Shown one piece after another: positions 32,888 to 44,539 of a DNA stretch of 64,000 nt (positions are counted from its first letter, which is position 1; every line of letters begins with the position of its first letter). The notes beneath the pieces were generated by a model. That model saw only the letters and a program-made list of their open reading frames with translations, had not been told where the DNA came from and ran no database searches. The DNA is from Rana temporaria (lineage: Eukaryota; Chordata; Amphibia; Anura; Ranidae). The stretch lies in contig NC_053489.1 of the NCBI RefSeq assembly GCF_905171775.1, forward strand, positions 333,346,089 to 333,410,088. Reading direction: 5' to 3'. The position numbers were made by a program, and so were the translations under genes.

Positions 32888-33033
32888 GAGAATAATGCCG
32901 GGTGTCTCCCCTTCAAATTTATAGCTAACCAATCCTGTCAGGTTGTGGGGGCGGAGTCACAACCCAGTGTGTGCTGCCATGAAGATGCGTCAGGAAAGGA
33001 AAATTACGGAAAGGTAAGTATACAATTTTCCAT
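32888..33033 (+). repeat. DIRS right inverted terminal repeat and extension
   Basis: 32888-33000 pairs with the left repeat. About 33 further bases (GGAAAATTACGGAAAGGTAA and on to TTTTCCAT) have no partner at the left end and are represented only in the internal complementary region. Unequal termini of this kind are normal for DIRS. Confidence 0.88.
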
Positions 33034-33313
33034 TTTTTCGACCGCTCTGACTTAGAATCTTTCTGAAAATTTGGAATCTGTTAGAAAATGAATAAACTAA
33101 AGGAAACTTAACGAAAAATAAATTAAATTTAACGAGAATAAACAAATTCCGAAACGACACTAAACAAATTCTGAAACTAAATTAGTAACATAACGAATAT
33201 ATCCGAAACAAAACAAATTTTTACATTCTGCACATGTCTAGTCAGAAAAACTTGTCAGAATTTATTCATGCTGATAGCAGAGGAACAAAGCAGCAGACAG
33301 AAATTACACTCAT
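33034..33313. repeat. Right remnant of the element invaded by the DIRS
   Basis: AT-rich sequence with CTGTTAGAAAATGAATAAA, inverted relative to about 26715-26735, ending near CACATGTCTAG (33231-33241). That resembles, inverted, the CAGACATGTGCA segment at 21297. Then comes the flank of the MITE at 33314. Confidence 0.45.
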
Positions 33314-33702
33314 GCCTCGTACACACGACCAGTTTTCCCGTTGGGAAAACTGCAGTCTGCCATGACAGCTTTTGGCCGGCAAAACTGGCCGTGTGTATGC
33401 CCCATGGCAGTTTTCCCGATAGGAAAACGGCCAGGAATCCTGGCAGGAAAAATGAGAACATGTTCTCTTTTTTCCTGCCGTGATTCCGGCGGTCTTTTTT
33501 CTGGCAGTTTCCCTATGGGAAACACTGTGGTGGAGCATACAAACAGCAGGGATTCCTTGCCAAAGCTCTCACCGCAGTTTTGCCAACAGGAAAACCTCTG
33601 GTGTGTACAGGGGGAAAGTTACCGAGCAGGTTCTCGGTTTTCCCCATCAGGATTCCCGGATGACTTTTTACCTCCGGGAATCCCGGTCGTGCATACAGGG
33701 CT
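33314..33702. mobile_element. Fold-back MITE (TGCCTCGTACACACGA terminus)
   Basis: It starts TGCCTCGTACACACGACCAG and ends near CGTGCATACAGGGC. The interior is made of TTTTCCCG/CGGGAAAA type motifs (GGCAGTTTTCCC, GGAAACAC). The sequence to its left (GCAGAGGAACAAAG..GACAGAAATTACACT) is homologous to the left flank of the MITE at 37400. Confidence 0.7.
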
Positions 33703-35272
33703 TCAATACTCTTGATTGAGACAAGTACACACTAAAGAGAGATATGCTTTGTTCATATTTCATGTCAGAGGTTTACAACCACTTTAACATCAAAGCGGGC
33801 TCGTGCAACAAAGGTTGGTGTGCCTGGTGTCCACTTTGTCCTAGGAAAAGGTAAAGTGAATGCTGAAGGCTCTGCCTGAGTTAATTGGGACAAAGAATCA
33901 CTGAAATTTTAGAGGGAACCAGAGGAGGCATATGGACTAAGGAGACTTGTCCTGACGGTAGGAGCTCCCCTCCAGTGACCAATCCCTGTGTACCGAATGT
34001 TTTGTGAGTTGTAAGAGTAGACCAACAACTGAGGTAACAGTTCCCATCCAACAAACAAGAGGAAGCTGGCCTTTTAATTGATTACAGGAGTTTTTGCACA
34101 ACATCACCCTTTAGTGCTTATAGACAATGGGGTGTATTTACTAAAGGCAAATCCACTTTGCACTACAAGTGCAAAGTGTACTTGAAATTGCACTGAAAGT
34201 GCACTTGGAAGTGCAGTTGCTGTAAATCTGAGGGGGACATGCAATGAAATAAAAAAAACAGCATTTTAGCTTACACATGATTGGATGATAAAATCAGCAG
34301 AGCTTCCCCTCATTTCAGATCTACCCCTCAGATTTACAGCGACTGCATTTTCATGTGCACTTTCAGGCAAATTTCAAGTGCCTTTCGTAAATAACACCCA
34401 TTATTTGTTTGTATCAGAACTGCTGCTGTTTCCGTACAAGTCAATGGGAATGCAAAAGAAGATTGAAACTGTCTACTATGAAATGTTGTAGGGGCCATCC
34501 CAGGGGCAATTCTAAATTCCATTTGTCTGCAATTTAGACTTGTGCAGTGAGTAGCTGGAAGGCTGTTAGGCCACACACTTACCAATACACTTACCAATAC
34601 TATCTGTTAGTATCTAGTCTTGGAGCCATGTTCCACAGGTAACAGGAATATTTTAACTCAAAAACATACTTGCTGCACTATTATAAGATAAGGCACTACT
34701 TCATAAGGTCCATGCACATTTGAATGCATAGTACACACGCACTTTAATTTACTGAAGTGGTGCTCAGAGCGCTAGTTCACACTGACAGCGGGAATAAAAT
34801 TGTGCTAGTTCAGCTGAACTAACACAATTTCATTCCAAAATATCAGTTCTGACTTCGGGGGGGATTTCAGAGACATCCGTGCGGGTTGCTGCACAGATGT
34901 CTATGGAAATCGCACCCCGAAGTCACCTAAAGTAGTACAGAAACTACTTTTGGGAATTGGTGTGGCACCGCGGCGTTGCACCAATTCGGACAGTGCCATT
35001 GCCAGCATTTTGCTGCTGATTTGGCATGCGATTTGACATGTCAAATCGCATGCCAAATTGCTCCAATGGTAATCTAGATTAAATCAGGTTTTCAAAAGAG
35101 ATATTTACATGTGCCAGTACCAAAGATAGTATCAAAAATGATCAAGGACATTTCATTGGGTTTCTCAGAATATCTAATTATGTCAACCTAAAAGGAGCAT
35201 TCTAAGGAAGTCATTTGGTCAAGTCTCATTAGTTCATTTGTCCTGAATTTAGCATAATTTCATATTTACAGC
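33703..35272. other. No gene; one MITE and one perfect palindrome
   Basis: 34129-34399 has inverted ends GGGTGTATTTACTAAAGGC and GCCTTTCGTAAATAACACCC and is a probable MITE. 35019-35058 is a perfect 40-bp palindrome centred on GACATGTC. Near 34800-34830 there is another short inverted repeat (GTGCTAGTTCAGCTGAACTA). The rest shows nothing recognisable. Confidence 0.6.
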
Positions 35273-35276
35273 TTAA

Positions 35277-35523
35277 CCACTTGCGGACTGACTGCCCGCA
35301 ATATACTGTGGATGGTCAGTCGGTACAAGCAAAGTAATGTACTGGTACACCTCTGCCTTTTTCTGGGTTTAGGGCACGTGTGCGTTGTGTGAAAAAAATG
35401 ATATAGCTTTTGTTTGGGTACCGTGTTGTATGACCACGCAATTGCTAGTTTAAACAGCACAGTGCTGAATAGCAAAAAATGGCCTGGTCATGAAGGGGGT
35501 AAAACCTTTCGGAGCTGAGGTGG
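35277..35523. mobile_element. Short TTAA-flanked element (CCACTT termini)
   Basis: TTAA at 35273-35276 and 35524-35527. Ends are CCACTTGCGGACTG and GGAGCTGAGGTGG. At 247 bp it is the shortest of three related copies (48125-49350, 59347-59987). Non-coding. Confidence 0.75.
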
Positions 35524-35527
35524 TTAA

Positions 35528-36133
35528 ATCATTTTCAATATTATTATTTTTATTTTTTACACCCTTGCACTGTATATCCAATTTTTTACACAGAGGATTA
35601 AATAAAAAAAAAAGTATATTTATTCCATACATAAAGCACATACGAATAGCCATTATTTTTTTATTTGCAAAGCAAATGAAGTTATTTTTCACAAAAGAGA
35701 AATTATTCTTATTAAATATTCACAATTGTTTACAGTAAAGTTGAGAATTACAGTTTATGCATTTATTCCATGAAAAATCCTATCCCAGTCCACTTTCATG
35801 GTGACTCATGCACTTTAATTGGATTAAACTATTTTCTATTTATATTTTATAGGTCAATTAAGATGCAAATCTCATATTCAAGCATGAAAGCAAAATGTTG
35901 TTTGTAAATAGAAGATAGACTGAAAAGCAATCACTTACCTAAGGGACAATCTGATTTAAAATGTGGTATTTATAAGAACATTAATTTAATGTGTTAATTG
36001 TTAGCTCCTGCATTATACAAGCCTAAGGAAAATAAAAATTAAAACTCCCATATTATATTGGTATAGCAAAGGTAATGACTATTTCAATTAAACAGGGGAA
36101 CAATATTGGGCAAAAGGACAAGAAAATCCGTCG
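35528..36133. other. AT-rich, no gene recognised
   Basis: Nothing is supported beyond short open frames in AT-rich sequence. Confidence 0.5.
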
Positions 36134-36141
36134 ATCTAAAC

Positions 36142-36546
36142 TAGTGGTCTCCAAACTGTGGCCCAGGGGCCTGAAGCGGCCTTTTGCTTGCTTTTATCCA
36201 GCCCTTGGGGCACTATTCATCACTCTGACACCAAGAATGTGGCACTATTCCTTCCATTGATACTAACAATGAGACATTGTTATTCCCACTGATATGAGAC
36301 ATTATTCCTCCCACTGACATCAACCATGGGGCACTATTCCTCCCACTGATACCAATGATGGGGTATGATTCCTCTCACAGACAGCAACAATGGTGGACTA
36401 TGCCTGCCCCTAATAGCAAAGATGAGGCATTGTTTACTTCCACTGATGTTGGGACATTTTCTACTTCTGCTGGCCACAGTACGGCCCCCCTAAAGTCTGA
36501 AGGACAGTACATTTGTCCCTTTGTTTATAAAGTTTGGAGACCCCTG
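36142..36546. mobile_element. hAT-type MITE, duplication ATCTAAAC
   Basis: A perfect 8-bp duplication ATCTAAAC lies at 36134-36141 and 36547-36554. Ends are TAGTGGTCTCCAAACTGTGG and AAGTTTGGAGACCCCTG, close to the hAT consensus CAGGGGTCTCCAAACT. The interior is a degenerate tandem array of about 35-40 bp built on ATTCCTCCCACTGATACCAA. Non-coding. Confidence 0.9.
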
Positions 36547-36554
36547 ATCTAAAC

Positions 36555-37396
36555 CAATACAAACCAATATGATTCATTACTGCCCATGAAGGTTAGAAAA
36601 CAACATCTGTATTCCATTCCATAATGAGGTGAGGGTACTAATTTAAGTCTGCCCACCCTATTCTACTGTGCCCCCCACCTCCAATACATTTTGCTGCTGT
36701 GCTATAAAGTTACAAACAAGACAAAGCACAAAATGTTTTGTGCATCTGTGTCCATATGTGTTGGCGCTTCCTAGACATGTTAACATGGGCTAACATAGAC
36801 ATGTTTCCCCATGCTTCTTCTGGACTTGGCAATGTGACATCAGCAATTGTCCTGTAGCATCCTTTGGCTCTGCAATGTATGCTCTGGCACATCGAATTGA
36901 CAATCTTTACCATGATACACAGTCAGCCAAACCCAGAGAAAAGACAAAGGTTTCTAAGCAGCTGCCTTTGTTTTTCTGTTAAAAAATAAATAAAAATCAT
37001 GTTAAAGTGATTGTAAACCTTCACATATACCCAGTGAGCTGAATGGCCTCAGGTGATAAACAGAGATGAAACAAATCCTCCTACATAAGTTTTACTTTTT
37101 TAACTGCAATCTTCTCTTCCCTACAACCCATCAAAGTGATAAAATCTTTATGCATCTGTGATTGGTACAGAGAAGGAAGTAGAAAACTGCAGTTAACAGT
37201 TCTGAGACACACCAACACCCCCCCCCCCCCTCCACATAGGAAGAGAGACGAAGGAACACGCAGAACTGTATTCTGAATAAACAACCACGGTGCTTATATT
37301 CCTCCCAGACACAAATCTTTAGCTCATGTTATCTCATGTGTCGGAAGACTTCTAATGCTAATAACAGAGGAATGAAGAACCAGAGAGAAACGACAC
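36555..37396. other. No gene; repeat-like right half
   Basis: From 37003 (TTAAAGTGATTGTAAACC) the sequence looks like a TTAA-type interspersed repeat, and the MITE at 37400 is inserted in it. It contains a C-run (37218-37230). The left half shows nothing recognisable. Confidence 0.45.
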
Positions 37397-37399
37397 TTA

Positions 37400-37897
37400 G
37401 GCCTCGTACACATGTCCGAGAATCTCGTCAGGAAAAACCCGTCGTGTTCCCTGACGAGATTCTTGGCAAGAAACTCTTGCGGCCGGAGTGTACTGACTTT
37501 CATTTCAAAAGAACCGCGGTTCTCTTGAAAGGAAAGAACGCAGTGACGTCATCGCGTATGACGAGCATGCGCTCGTCACATTCGATGCCGTCGTCGCCAT
37601 CTTGCTTCACCCTACCTATGCCGTGGAAGCTACCGCGCATGCGTCTAAGTCATTTCAAGCATGCGCAGGTTTCCACGGCGACAGGTAGGTATACACACTT
37701 TTCGGGTTTCTCGTCGGGAAACAGGCCGACAAGAATCTCGACGAGAAAAATGAAAGCAGGTTCTCTTTTTTTTTCTCGCCAAGATTCTGGCCAGATTTCC
37801 AGACGAGAAACCTGAATGTACACACAAATGGGAATCTCGGCAAGAAGCAGTTTTCCTGCTGGTTTTTGCTGAGAAACCCAGTCGTGTGTACGAGGCC
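37400..37897. mobile_element. Fold-back MITE, TTA duplication
   Basis: TTA at 37397-37399 and 37898-37900. Ends are GGCCTCGTACACATG and CGTGTGTACGAGGCC. The inner motif GAGATTCTTGGC/GCCAAGATTCT folds back. Two NRF1-like or near sites (ACGAGCATGCGC, CCGCGCATGCGT) lie at about 37561 and 37632. Confidence 0.82.
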
Positions 37898-38213
37898 TTA
37901 GAGCTTTGGAAAGAGACTACAAAGTAAAGTAAACACTACATATATGTGTGCTTAGCCTCAAATTCCATGACTGTGGTTTATGTAAATGAACAATTTTTTT
38001 GCATATTTAGGTGACTTAAATGCAACATACATGCATTGTTGCCTGCGTTTTTATGTCCGAGAAGTTCCTCCTATAAAATTAGGAAACAGATGCCTGAAGC
38101 TTGATACACATGCAAAAAAAAAAAAAAAAAACACTTGCAAAAAAAAATGCTCCAAAATCATTAGGAATATGCTTTTTATGCTCTGCTTGTTTGTTTTTTT
38201 AAACCCTGCAAGA

Positions 38214-38600
38214 CAATGGCATAATTTGCTAATACTGTATGCATTGCATACTAGCACACTATGAAATACTTACCTTAGAATGAAGCCCTCCAGCGGCGTG
38301 CTGTCACTGCTGACAGGGCTTCCATCTCCAACCAGTCTCTCTTCTGGGTTCGAGCACTCCGGCCGTTTGATTGGCTGAGCTGCGATTACGTCTTTACTGC
38401 ACATGCACACGGGAGTCCCGGCCGTGGCATGGAGCTCTGAAGGGACAGCATGGGTATGCCTTCCCTTCAGAACAGAACACATGCATCGGGAAAGTCACCG
38501 GCTGCATGCAGTGTGAATATCTCCTAAACAGTGCAACTTTAGGAGATTTCACTGTACCTACAGGTAAGCCTTATTATGGGTACAAGTCAAAAAGAAGACT
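38214..38600. repeat. Fold-back interspersed repeat (copy 2 of 2)
   Basis: It has the same blocks and order as 7570-7926: TATGCATTGCATACTAGC, TACTTACCTTAGAA, AATATCTCCTAAACAGTGCA with its inverse, and CAGGTAAGCCTTATTAT. Sequence between the blocks has diverged. Confidence 0.6.
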
Positions 38601-40204
38601 TTACTACCACTTTAATAGAGAGAGTCATAAGTCATAACTCATGAATATCTTGTAGGAGAAATGGCCAGCTACCTCTCTATTCTTTCCTATAACAAGTTAT
38701 TGAAATTGCGTAACATTTTTTATTTGTTTTGAATGGAGTAGGACACCCTCTTTTAACCTTTTATCTCAGAGGAACCACTGAAATAATTTTCAGGTCTTGG
38801 GAAACCCCTGCTAAAATCAGTACATTGGGTGACAATGTAAAAAATGCCCCTTATTTGTTGCCATTGGAAAGAATGCCCACTGTACATTGGTGGTCCGAAT
38901 GCACCCCCTTAAAGTCAGCTAAAATGATTATGGGTGTTATGCAGCTGGCTTTACCAGGTGGAGTTGGGCTTGGAAATATGCAGACACCATAAAACGGGAG
39001 GTCAGTCAGTCACAGTTTAAGGAACCCTAGAGTTCCACGGAGCCCCAGTTGACTTAGTAATTACCACATCCATTTCATCTGAGGGAAATTCTGAAAACAT
39101 GACCTGTTGGGGGTACTTGAGGACTGGAGTGGAGTGGAGAAACATTGATGTTGGGGATAGTCAAAACCCATTTATTTATTTGGTGTTACCATGTGGGGGG
39201 GGGGGATTCTTTACTTTCTGTACAAGAGTAAAGTGAGAGGAAATCTCTCCAGAGTGGAAATCCTTCTCTTGAAATGTGTTCCAGAGCCTGAGGGACTTAC
39301 TGTTGTCCTCTGGCAACCCATGGACCCTGCAGTTAGTCTTGAGGTCTCAGCGTCATGGCTGAGGGCCTGGATTGAGTTTCCTAAAAGCTGTTTACACAAC
39401 CTTACCACATGGGATCTGGTCTGGAGAGGGACCGTCCTACCCAATGGACTGTGTTCAGAGGAAGCTGTAAGGTGGCAGCTGTCCTGGGGACTTGTGAGAA
39501 AAGACCCTAAACTGATCTCGGTGACTGTGTAGTGTTTTGGATATTGCACTGTGTACCAGCAGTTGTGTATTGGCACAAAGAGACCATGGTCTTCAGCTGT
39601 GAGGTATTAGACTGTCCAATACCTACAAACACCTAGGGAGCAGATTGTCATCTCATTGCTGAATACTAATCGTTTAGGAGTATCCCATGCCCTAACGCCT
39701 CTCCTGCTAAAATTTTATACCAGCAATAAATCTTAAAAAGAGATCCTCTAGACTGTATTATTGGAGCCAGAGTGAATAGTCTGCTACTTGCAAGGACAGG
39801 CAGCTTCTTTATTCTGTACTTTTAGTGAAAAAACTGTTGTTACCAGTGGATCCTTCGGGGGTAGCCCTACACAGTGATATTGGTCACAGACAAACAGAGA
39901 TGGTGAATGTGGAGTGCATATAAAAAATGTTATGTATCTGGATAATAGAACCTCATTCTACTAGTTTATTACATAAAAAAATCACTCACAACTACCTATA
40001 GCAAGCTGCCCTGATGTGCACCAAATAGTGTGAAGGATAGGAGAAAAAATTACAATCTTAGGGGCTGAACATTTTCATAGTAAAGCTGGCCATACACTAA
40101 TCAAAATTTTGATCAGTGTGTGGACTTCTCACCTCGACAGAAGTCAGTTCTCTCTGGGGTGCCTTTAGGTTTCTTCAGGTGTCCCTTGGCAAAATGCCTA
40201 AAAC
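38601..40204. other. No gene recognised
   Basis: A 113-codon open frame (39191-39532) has no motif. 39105-39875 has AATAAATCTTAAAAAG near its right part and ends GGGTAGCCCTACACA, which could be a decayed LTR, but no partner end or duplication was found. Confidence 0.45.
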
Positions 40205-41290
40205 TTTTTTTTTCAAATACTTTATTTCTACCACCAGGGGCGAGTCCAGATTCTCGTAAAAATCATATATAAACAATGACATAACAGATATATCAAAATA
40301 CTGAGTCAATAATCCCAAAATAATAATCACATGCTTCATAGCACCCTCCATGCACCCCTAAGGAGGATATCATTCTGGTATTACAGCGAGCAGGGGGACC
40401 ACCCCCATTCGCTGTATCTGGAATCGCCCTAACCATTTTCTGTTTTCTAAATTATAATCAAAAACAAGCACAAAGAGAGGAATAAAAAAAAAACAAAAGG
40501 AAAAATAAAAAGATTTTAAAGGGGGGGGGGGAGAAAAGGGGTAAAGGGAAAAGGGGGAGGGAGGAATAATGAAACGGGGTACCCTGGATAAACAATAGAT
40601 AACTAGTTATTAGCTATTTTAGTTGTAATACTTATATCTGACCATCATGAGTTAAGCAAGATCAGACCTTCTTCAGAAGCAATAAACATATTCCACTGTC
40701 TCCATACCTCAGAGTACTTTGCTTGTTGGTTTTGTGCTGAAAGTGTAAGATGTTCCATCTTATTTATCTCTTCCACTTTATAAAGCCAGCATCCAACCGT
40801 GGGAGGTAACGTATTTTTCTGCCTAAGTGGAATACATGCTTTGGCCATGTTTACTAAATGTCGTAAGATAGATTTCTTATGTTTTTTGAGGGATATTCAT
40901 AACATGTAGTAAAAAAAAGGATGGATCCTCCGGTATCCTGTAGTCCGTAAATTTTTGAATAATGTTCTGCACTTCCTTACAGTAAGATGTTATTTTTGGG
41001 CACGACCAAAAAATATGTTACATCGTACCTCCCTCCTCCATACATCTCCAGCAACGGTCTGGTGTTCCAGGATAAAATTTATGTAGCCTCTGTGGGGTAT
41101 AATTACATCTTGTTAATATTTTATAATTCGTCTCCTGAACCTTAGTACAAATGATTTCAGCGAGAGTTCAATCATATTTTGTCTTTGGCTGATTGTAAAA
41201 TTACAGTTCATCTCTCTCTCCCATTTCTCTATCCAAGATAAGTTTGGATGTTCTGGGGGGCGGGGTGGAAATCAGTAAGGTATACATTTT
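40205..41290 (-). pseudogene. L1-like LINE, 5'-truncated ORF2 C-terminus and 3' UTR
   Basis: Minus strand. About 41060-40640 translates to the cysteine-bearing C-terminus of L1 ORF2: CWRCMEEGGTM, then HIFWSCPKI, and RHLVNMAKACIPLRQK, ending near EEGLILLNS. Stops and frameshifts are present. Downstream on the same strand, a 3' UTR runs to an AATAAA (about 40224) and an A-run (about 40209). The RT and endonuclease domains are absent, as in most 5'-truncated LINE copies. Confidence 0.75.
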
Positions 41291-41376
41291 TTAAAGTGTT
41301 TGTGACAAAGTCCTCTCCTTCGAGCAATATTCTTCGAATGTGGTTAATTGTCTGCTAAACCTCTCTGGTGACTTAA

Positions 41377-41828
41377 AGGATCACTAAAGGAAAATATTTT
41401 TCTAGCTAAATAGCTTCCTTTACCTTACTGCAGTCCTGGTTTCATGTCCTCATTGTTTGTTTTTGCTTTGAAGTAGCTGTAATTCTGTTCTGATCTCCAC
41501 ACTTCCTGCTTGTCTGGCTCCTTATGAAAAATCTCATGGCAGCTTTTCACTGTGGTCCAAGCTGTGTGTCTAAAACTCCTCAGAACCAATCAGATTTATT
41601 TTAAAAACAAAACACTGCCCTGGATTTGTTTGTTTTTGTTCTGTGTCTCTCTCTACTTCACAGAAACATGAAACCAGTTTAAAAACTAAAGTGAAACTAG
41701 AGGCACATTATATGATTGATTTTTATCTATTTTTAATCATTTTTAAAAGGAATCAGTTAACTTTTATGTCTATATACCCTGTAAACAGTCATTTCAGCAA
41801 AAAAAAAAAAAATTCCTTTAGTGACCCT
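41377..41828. mobile_element. TTAA-flanked MITE (AGGATCACTAAAGG termini)
   Basis: TTAA at 41373-41376 and 41829-41832. Ends AGGATCACTAAAGGAAAA and TTCCTTTAGTGACCCT. Non-coding; an A-run lies near the right end. TTAA use suggests Kolobok or piggyBac mobilisation (inference). Confidence 0.82.
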
Positions 41829-41832
41829 TTAA

Positions 41833-42431
41833 GTGTATAAAGAAAGTGGCGAAGCTGGCGAATATTCCAAAAAGGTAAACAGAAAGGGCCCACGGGTTCC
41901 ATTAGAGTGGTTATGGATGGCCAGCTGTCCGATACTAAAAAATGCAATGCTCGAAAAGCGATTCATTTGTCGCAGAGTGGAAAAGTGATGGTCTCTCATA
42001 CCTGGAGGGAATTCCGGGTTCCTGAAAATGGGCATCAGAGGTGAGTCCACTGTCGAGAGAGAGGTTTTAACGATCACTTGTGAACAGATTCTTATTGTAG
42101 GAAAAATGCTTAAAACTTGCTCAAACATTGTATACAAGTCAGTGGATGGATCAAGCCTGCCTTTTAGTTACACAAAGTAACAGGGTTTCATTGTGTACCA
42201 TTACAACCATCTAGCCACTGGCATCCTTGCACTACTTAGTTGATGGTAAATCTAAATGAAATTGAACAAAAAAATGATATAATGTATGTTGGTGCAGATA
42301 TTTATATATTGTCTGTAAAATTTCCCCTTGTACTTAGTTGAAGCAGTAGAGGTACACAAAGCTATGTGCACAGATGCTGTGGTCTGAATTCATTTTCATG
42401 CAACACAAAGAAAGCGCCTGTATTGAGCCAC
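41833..42431. other. No gene recognised
   Basis: A 102-codon minus-strand open frame (41829-42137) has no recognisable motif. Possibly a decayed repeat. Confidence 0.45.
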
Positions 42432-42434
42432 TAA

Positions 42435-42952
42435 TGCCGCATACACATGATCATTTTTCGACATGAAAAAAACAACATTTTTAAAAAATGTAATTTAAAA
42501 TGATGGTGTGTGGGCTTCACATTATTTTTCGGGTTCTGAAAAACGACAATTTTTTTTTCCGAACATGCTGCATTTTTTAACGACGGTTTCAATTATGTCG
42601 TGTTTCTGGTTGTAAAAAATGATCATGTGTTGGCTAAAATTACATTAAAACCCCACGCATGCTCAGAAGCAAGTTATGAGATGGGAGCGCTCGTTCTGGT
42701 AAAACTACCGTTTGTAATGGAGTAAGCACATTCATCACGCTGTAACAGACAGAAAAGCGCAAATCGTCTTTTACTAACAGGAAATCAGCTAAAGCAGCCC
42801 CAAGGGTGGCGTCATCCGCATGGAACTTCCCCTTTATAGTGCCGTTGTACGTCACCGTGCTTTGCTAGAGCATTTTGTTAAAACAACGTTTTTTCTAAAT
42901 GCCGAAAAACTTCTTTTTTTTCATGCCGAAAAATGACCGTCTGTACGCGGCA
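42435..42952. mobile_element. Fold-back MITE (TGCCGCATACACATGA termini)
   Basis: The ends TGCCGCATACACATGATCAT and CTGTACGCGGCA are inverted; flanks read TAA and TTA. Inner AAAAAACG/CGTTTTTT motifs pair. Same general family as 6116-6587. Confidence 0.7.
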
Positions 42953-44531
42953 TTAGTTCACCAAAGTCGCGAACAGAAGCACCTGCCTTTATTGCTGCCT
43001 TTAAGTGTTCATGTTTACTGGCCCTTAGCTGGATTAGAGTATCAATTATAGATCCCACAGAGATATTTAAAAGTCAGTTTGATTAAATAACTAAACAGAT
43101 ATTTTTTTAAAGCCATGGGAATTTGTTAGAACATTGCTAAAACTAGGAATATTATTTGCAGACAACCCCTTTATGAAAGCTGAAGATCCTGCAACACAGA
43201 ATTAAAAACCTGCAGAGAATACAAATGGGGGCTCAAGGCAATGAAGATATTTGAAAGACATATTTCCTAAAGCTAGTCAGCATTTGCATAATAGAACACA
43301 TCCTTGTGCAAAAAATGAGTGCTAGAAAATGAGCGGTTACAGCTTTACGCTTTGCATACTAAACAGGAATATCTAAGCACCTCATTCACAGGAGAGAGAC
43401 AGGATTCACATCCTTGTTTCCTAGCAGGTCTACCCCGAAGCCAAGCAATTAAATACACTAGCTTCCCGCATTTACGTCTCGCAAGTTCAACAACAACACG
43501 GCAAGCTCTACAAGCGCATGACCTTTTTTTTTTCACTTTAAATACATTTGCTACAAGTACAATGACAGTTACCTTTCAGTCAAGCTAGAGCTTCTAACTA
43601 ACTAAGCAACGGATGCTTTTGTTTGCTATGCTGTCGATGCCAAGAGTGCACCACAAATTATAATAGCACCATTTCTGGCAGTAAAGAAGAAAAAAAAGAG
43701 CTTTTGCACAGCTGCTCTAAGGGATGGGCAAGAACTCATTATAAGCTTCTGACAGTTTATTAGATTTTCCTTTCCTTTGGAAAGTTTCCAAAACTATGGG
43801 GTTGTGCTATGATTTGGAGAACAAAGCAAGGGACTGATTCTAAGAGTGAAGTCAGTTTATTAAATCCTTGATGTAGCTCAAGATGTCACCATTGTCATAC
43901 TCTACTATAAAGCACGCCATTGACATTGGACAACGGTCCAGTTTTGTGTGCACGGTGTGACTTCCAAACAATTTTCTTTGTTTCTTCAATAAAGATGTTA
44001 TAGGTTAGATTACATCGTTAGACCTTAATCCTATCGATTAGAGCATGTACATGCATGCTGAAATTGCATGAGCTTGCATTTTAATGCACTCAGCAGTTGC
44101 CAGCCTTATTTCAAAGGAAAATGGAAAATTAGTCAGCAGGTGGTATAATCCAACCTTGTTGAGCCGGCAGCACATCTGTCATTAGGGGAAGTGAACGCAT
44201 GGAGTTGATTTACTAAAGCCATATAAGCTGTTCGCTTTGTAAGATACATTTTTACTTTGCAAGAGAATTATCTGTTAGGTTAGTAAATAAGGTGAAGTAA
44301 AGTAAAAATCCATTTTATTTAAAAAATTTCCTTACGTGTGATTGTGTATTTTTTGCTAAATGAATTTTTACACCTAAATAAAAACTCAAAAGTTAAAATT
44401 CACTTTGTAAAGTAAACACGCTCCCACCCCTCTCTAACCAACCTCTACATAAAGCCCCCCAAGCCCTTCACTCCCCACATATTTTAGAAGCATAAATACA
44501 TTTTATGAGATATCTTCTAGTCAGTCATGTG
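42953..44531. other. No gene recognised
   Basis: Short open frames only. 44199-44410 contains a TTGATTTACTAAAGCC start similar to the MITE at 61530, but its right end was not found. Confidence 0.45.
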
Positions 44532-44539
44532 ATGTATAG

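Larger units (their letters stand above)
27371..33033 (+). mobile_element. DIRS-type tyrosine-recombinase retrotransposon
   Basis: The element is 5663 bp. Inverted terminal repeats (27371-27481 and 32888-33000) bracket three coding regions: a gag-like ORF1, RT/RNase H, and a tyrosine recombinase. An internal complementary region at 32754-32853 joins the complement of the left terminus to the complement of the right terminus, overlapping at the shared CCAT/ATGG. That is the arrangement DIRS elements use to template their circular intermediate. There is no integrase, no LTR pair and no flanking duplication, as expected for recombinase-mediated insertion. Damage is light: one in-frame stop at 30927-30929 and one single-base frameshift at 32417-32420. 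Confidence 0.93.

Noticed and set aside
39191..39576. 113- and 121-codon overlapping frames on opposite strands
   Set aside because: No motif, no splice or promoter context; possibly decayed LTR sequence.
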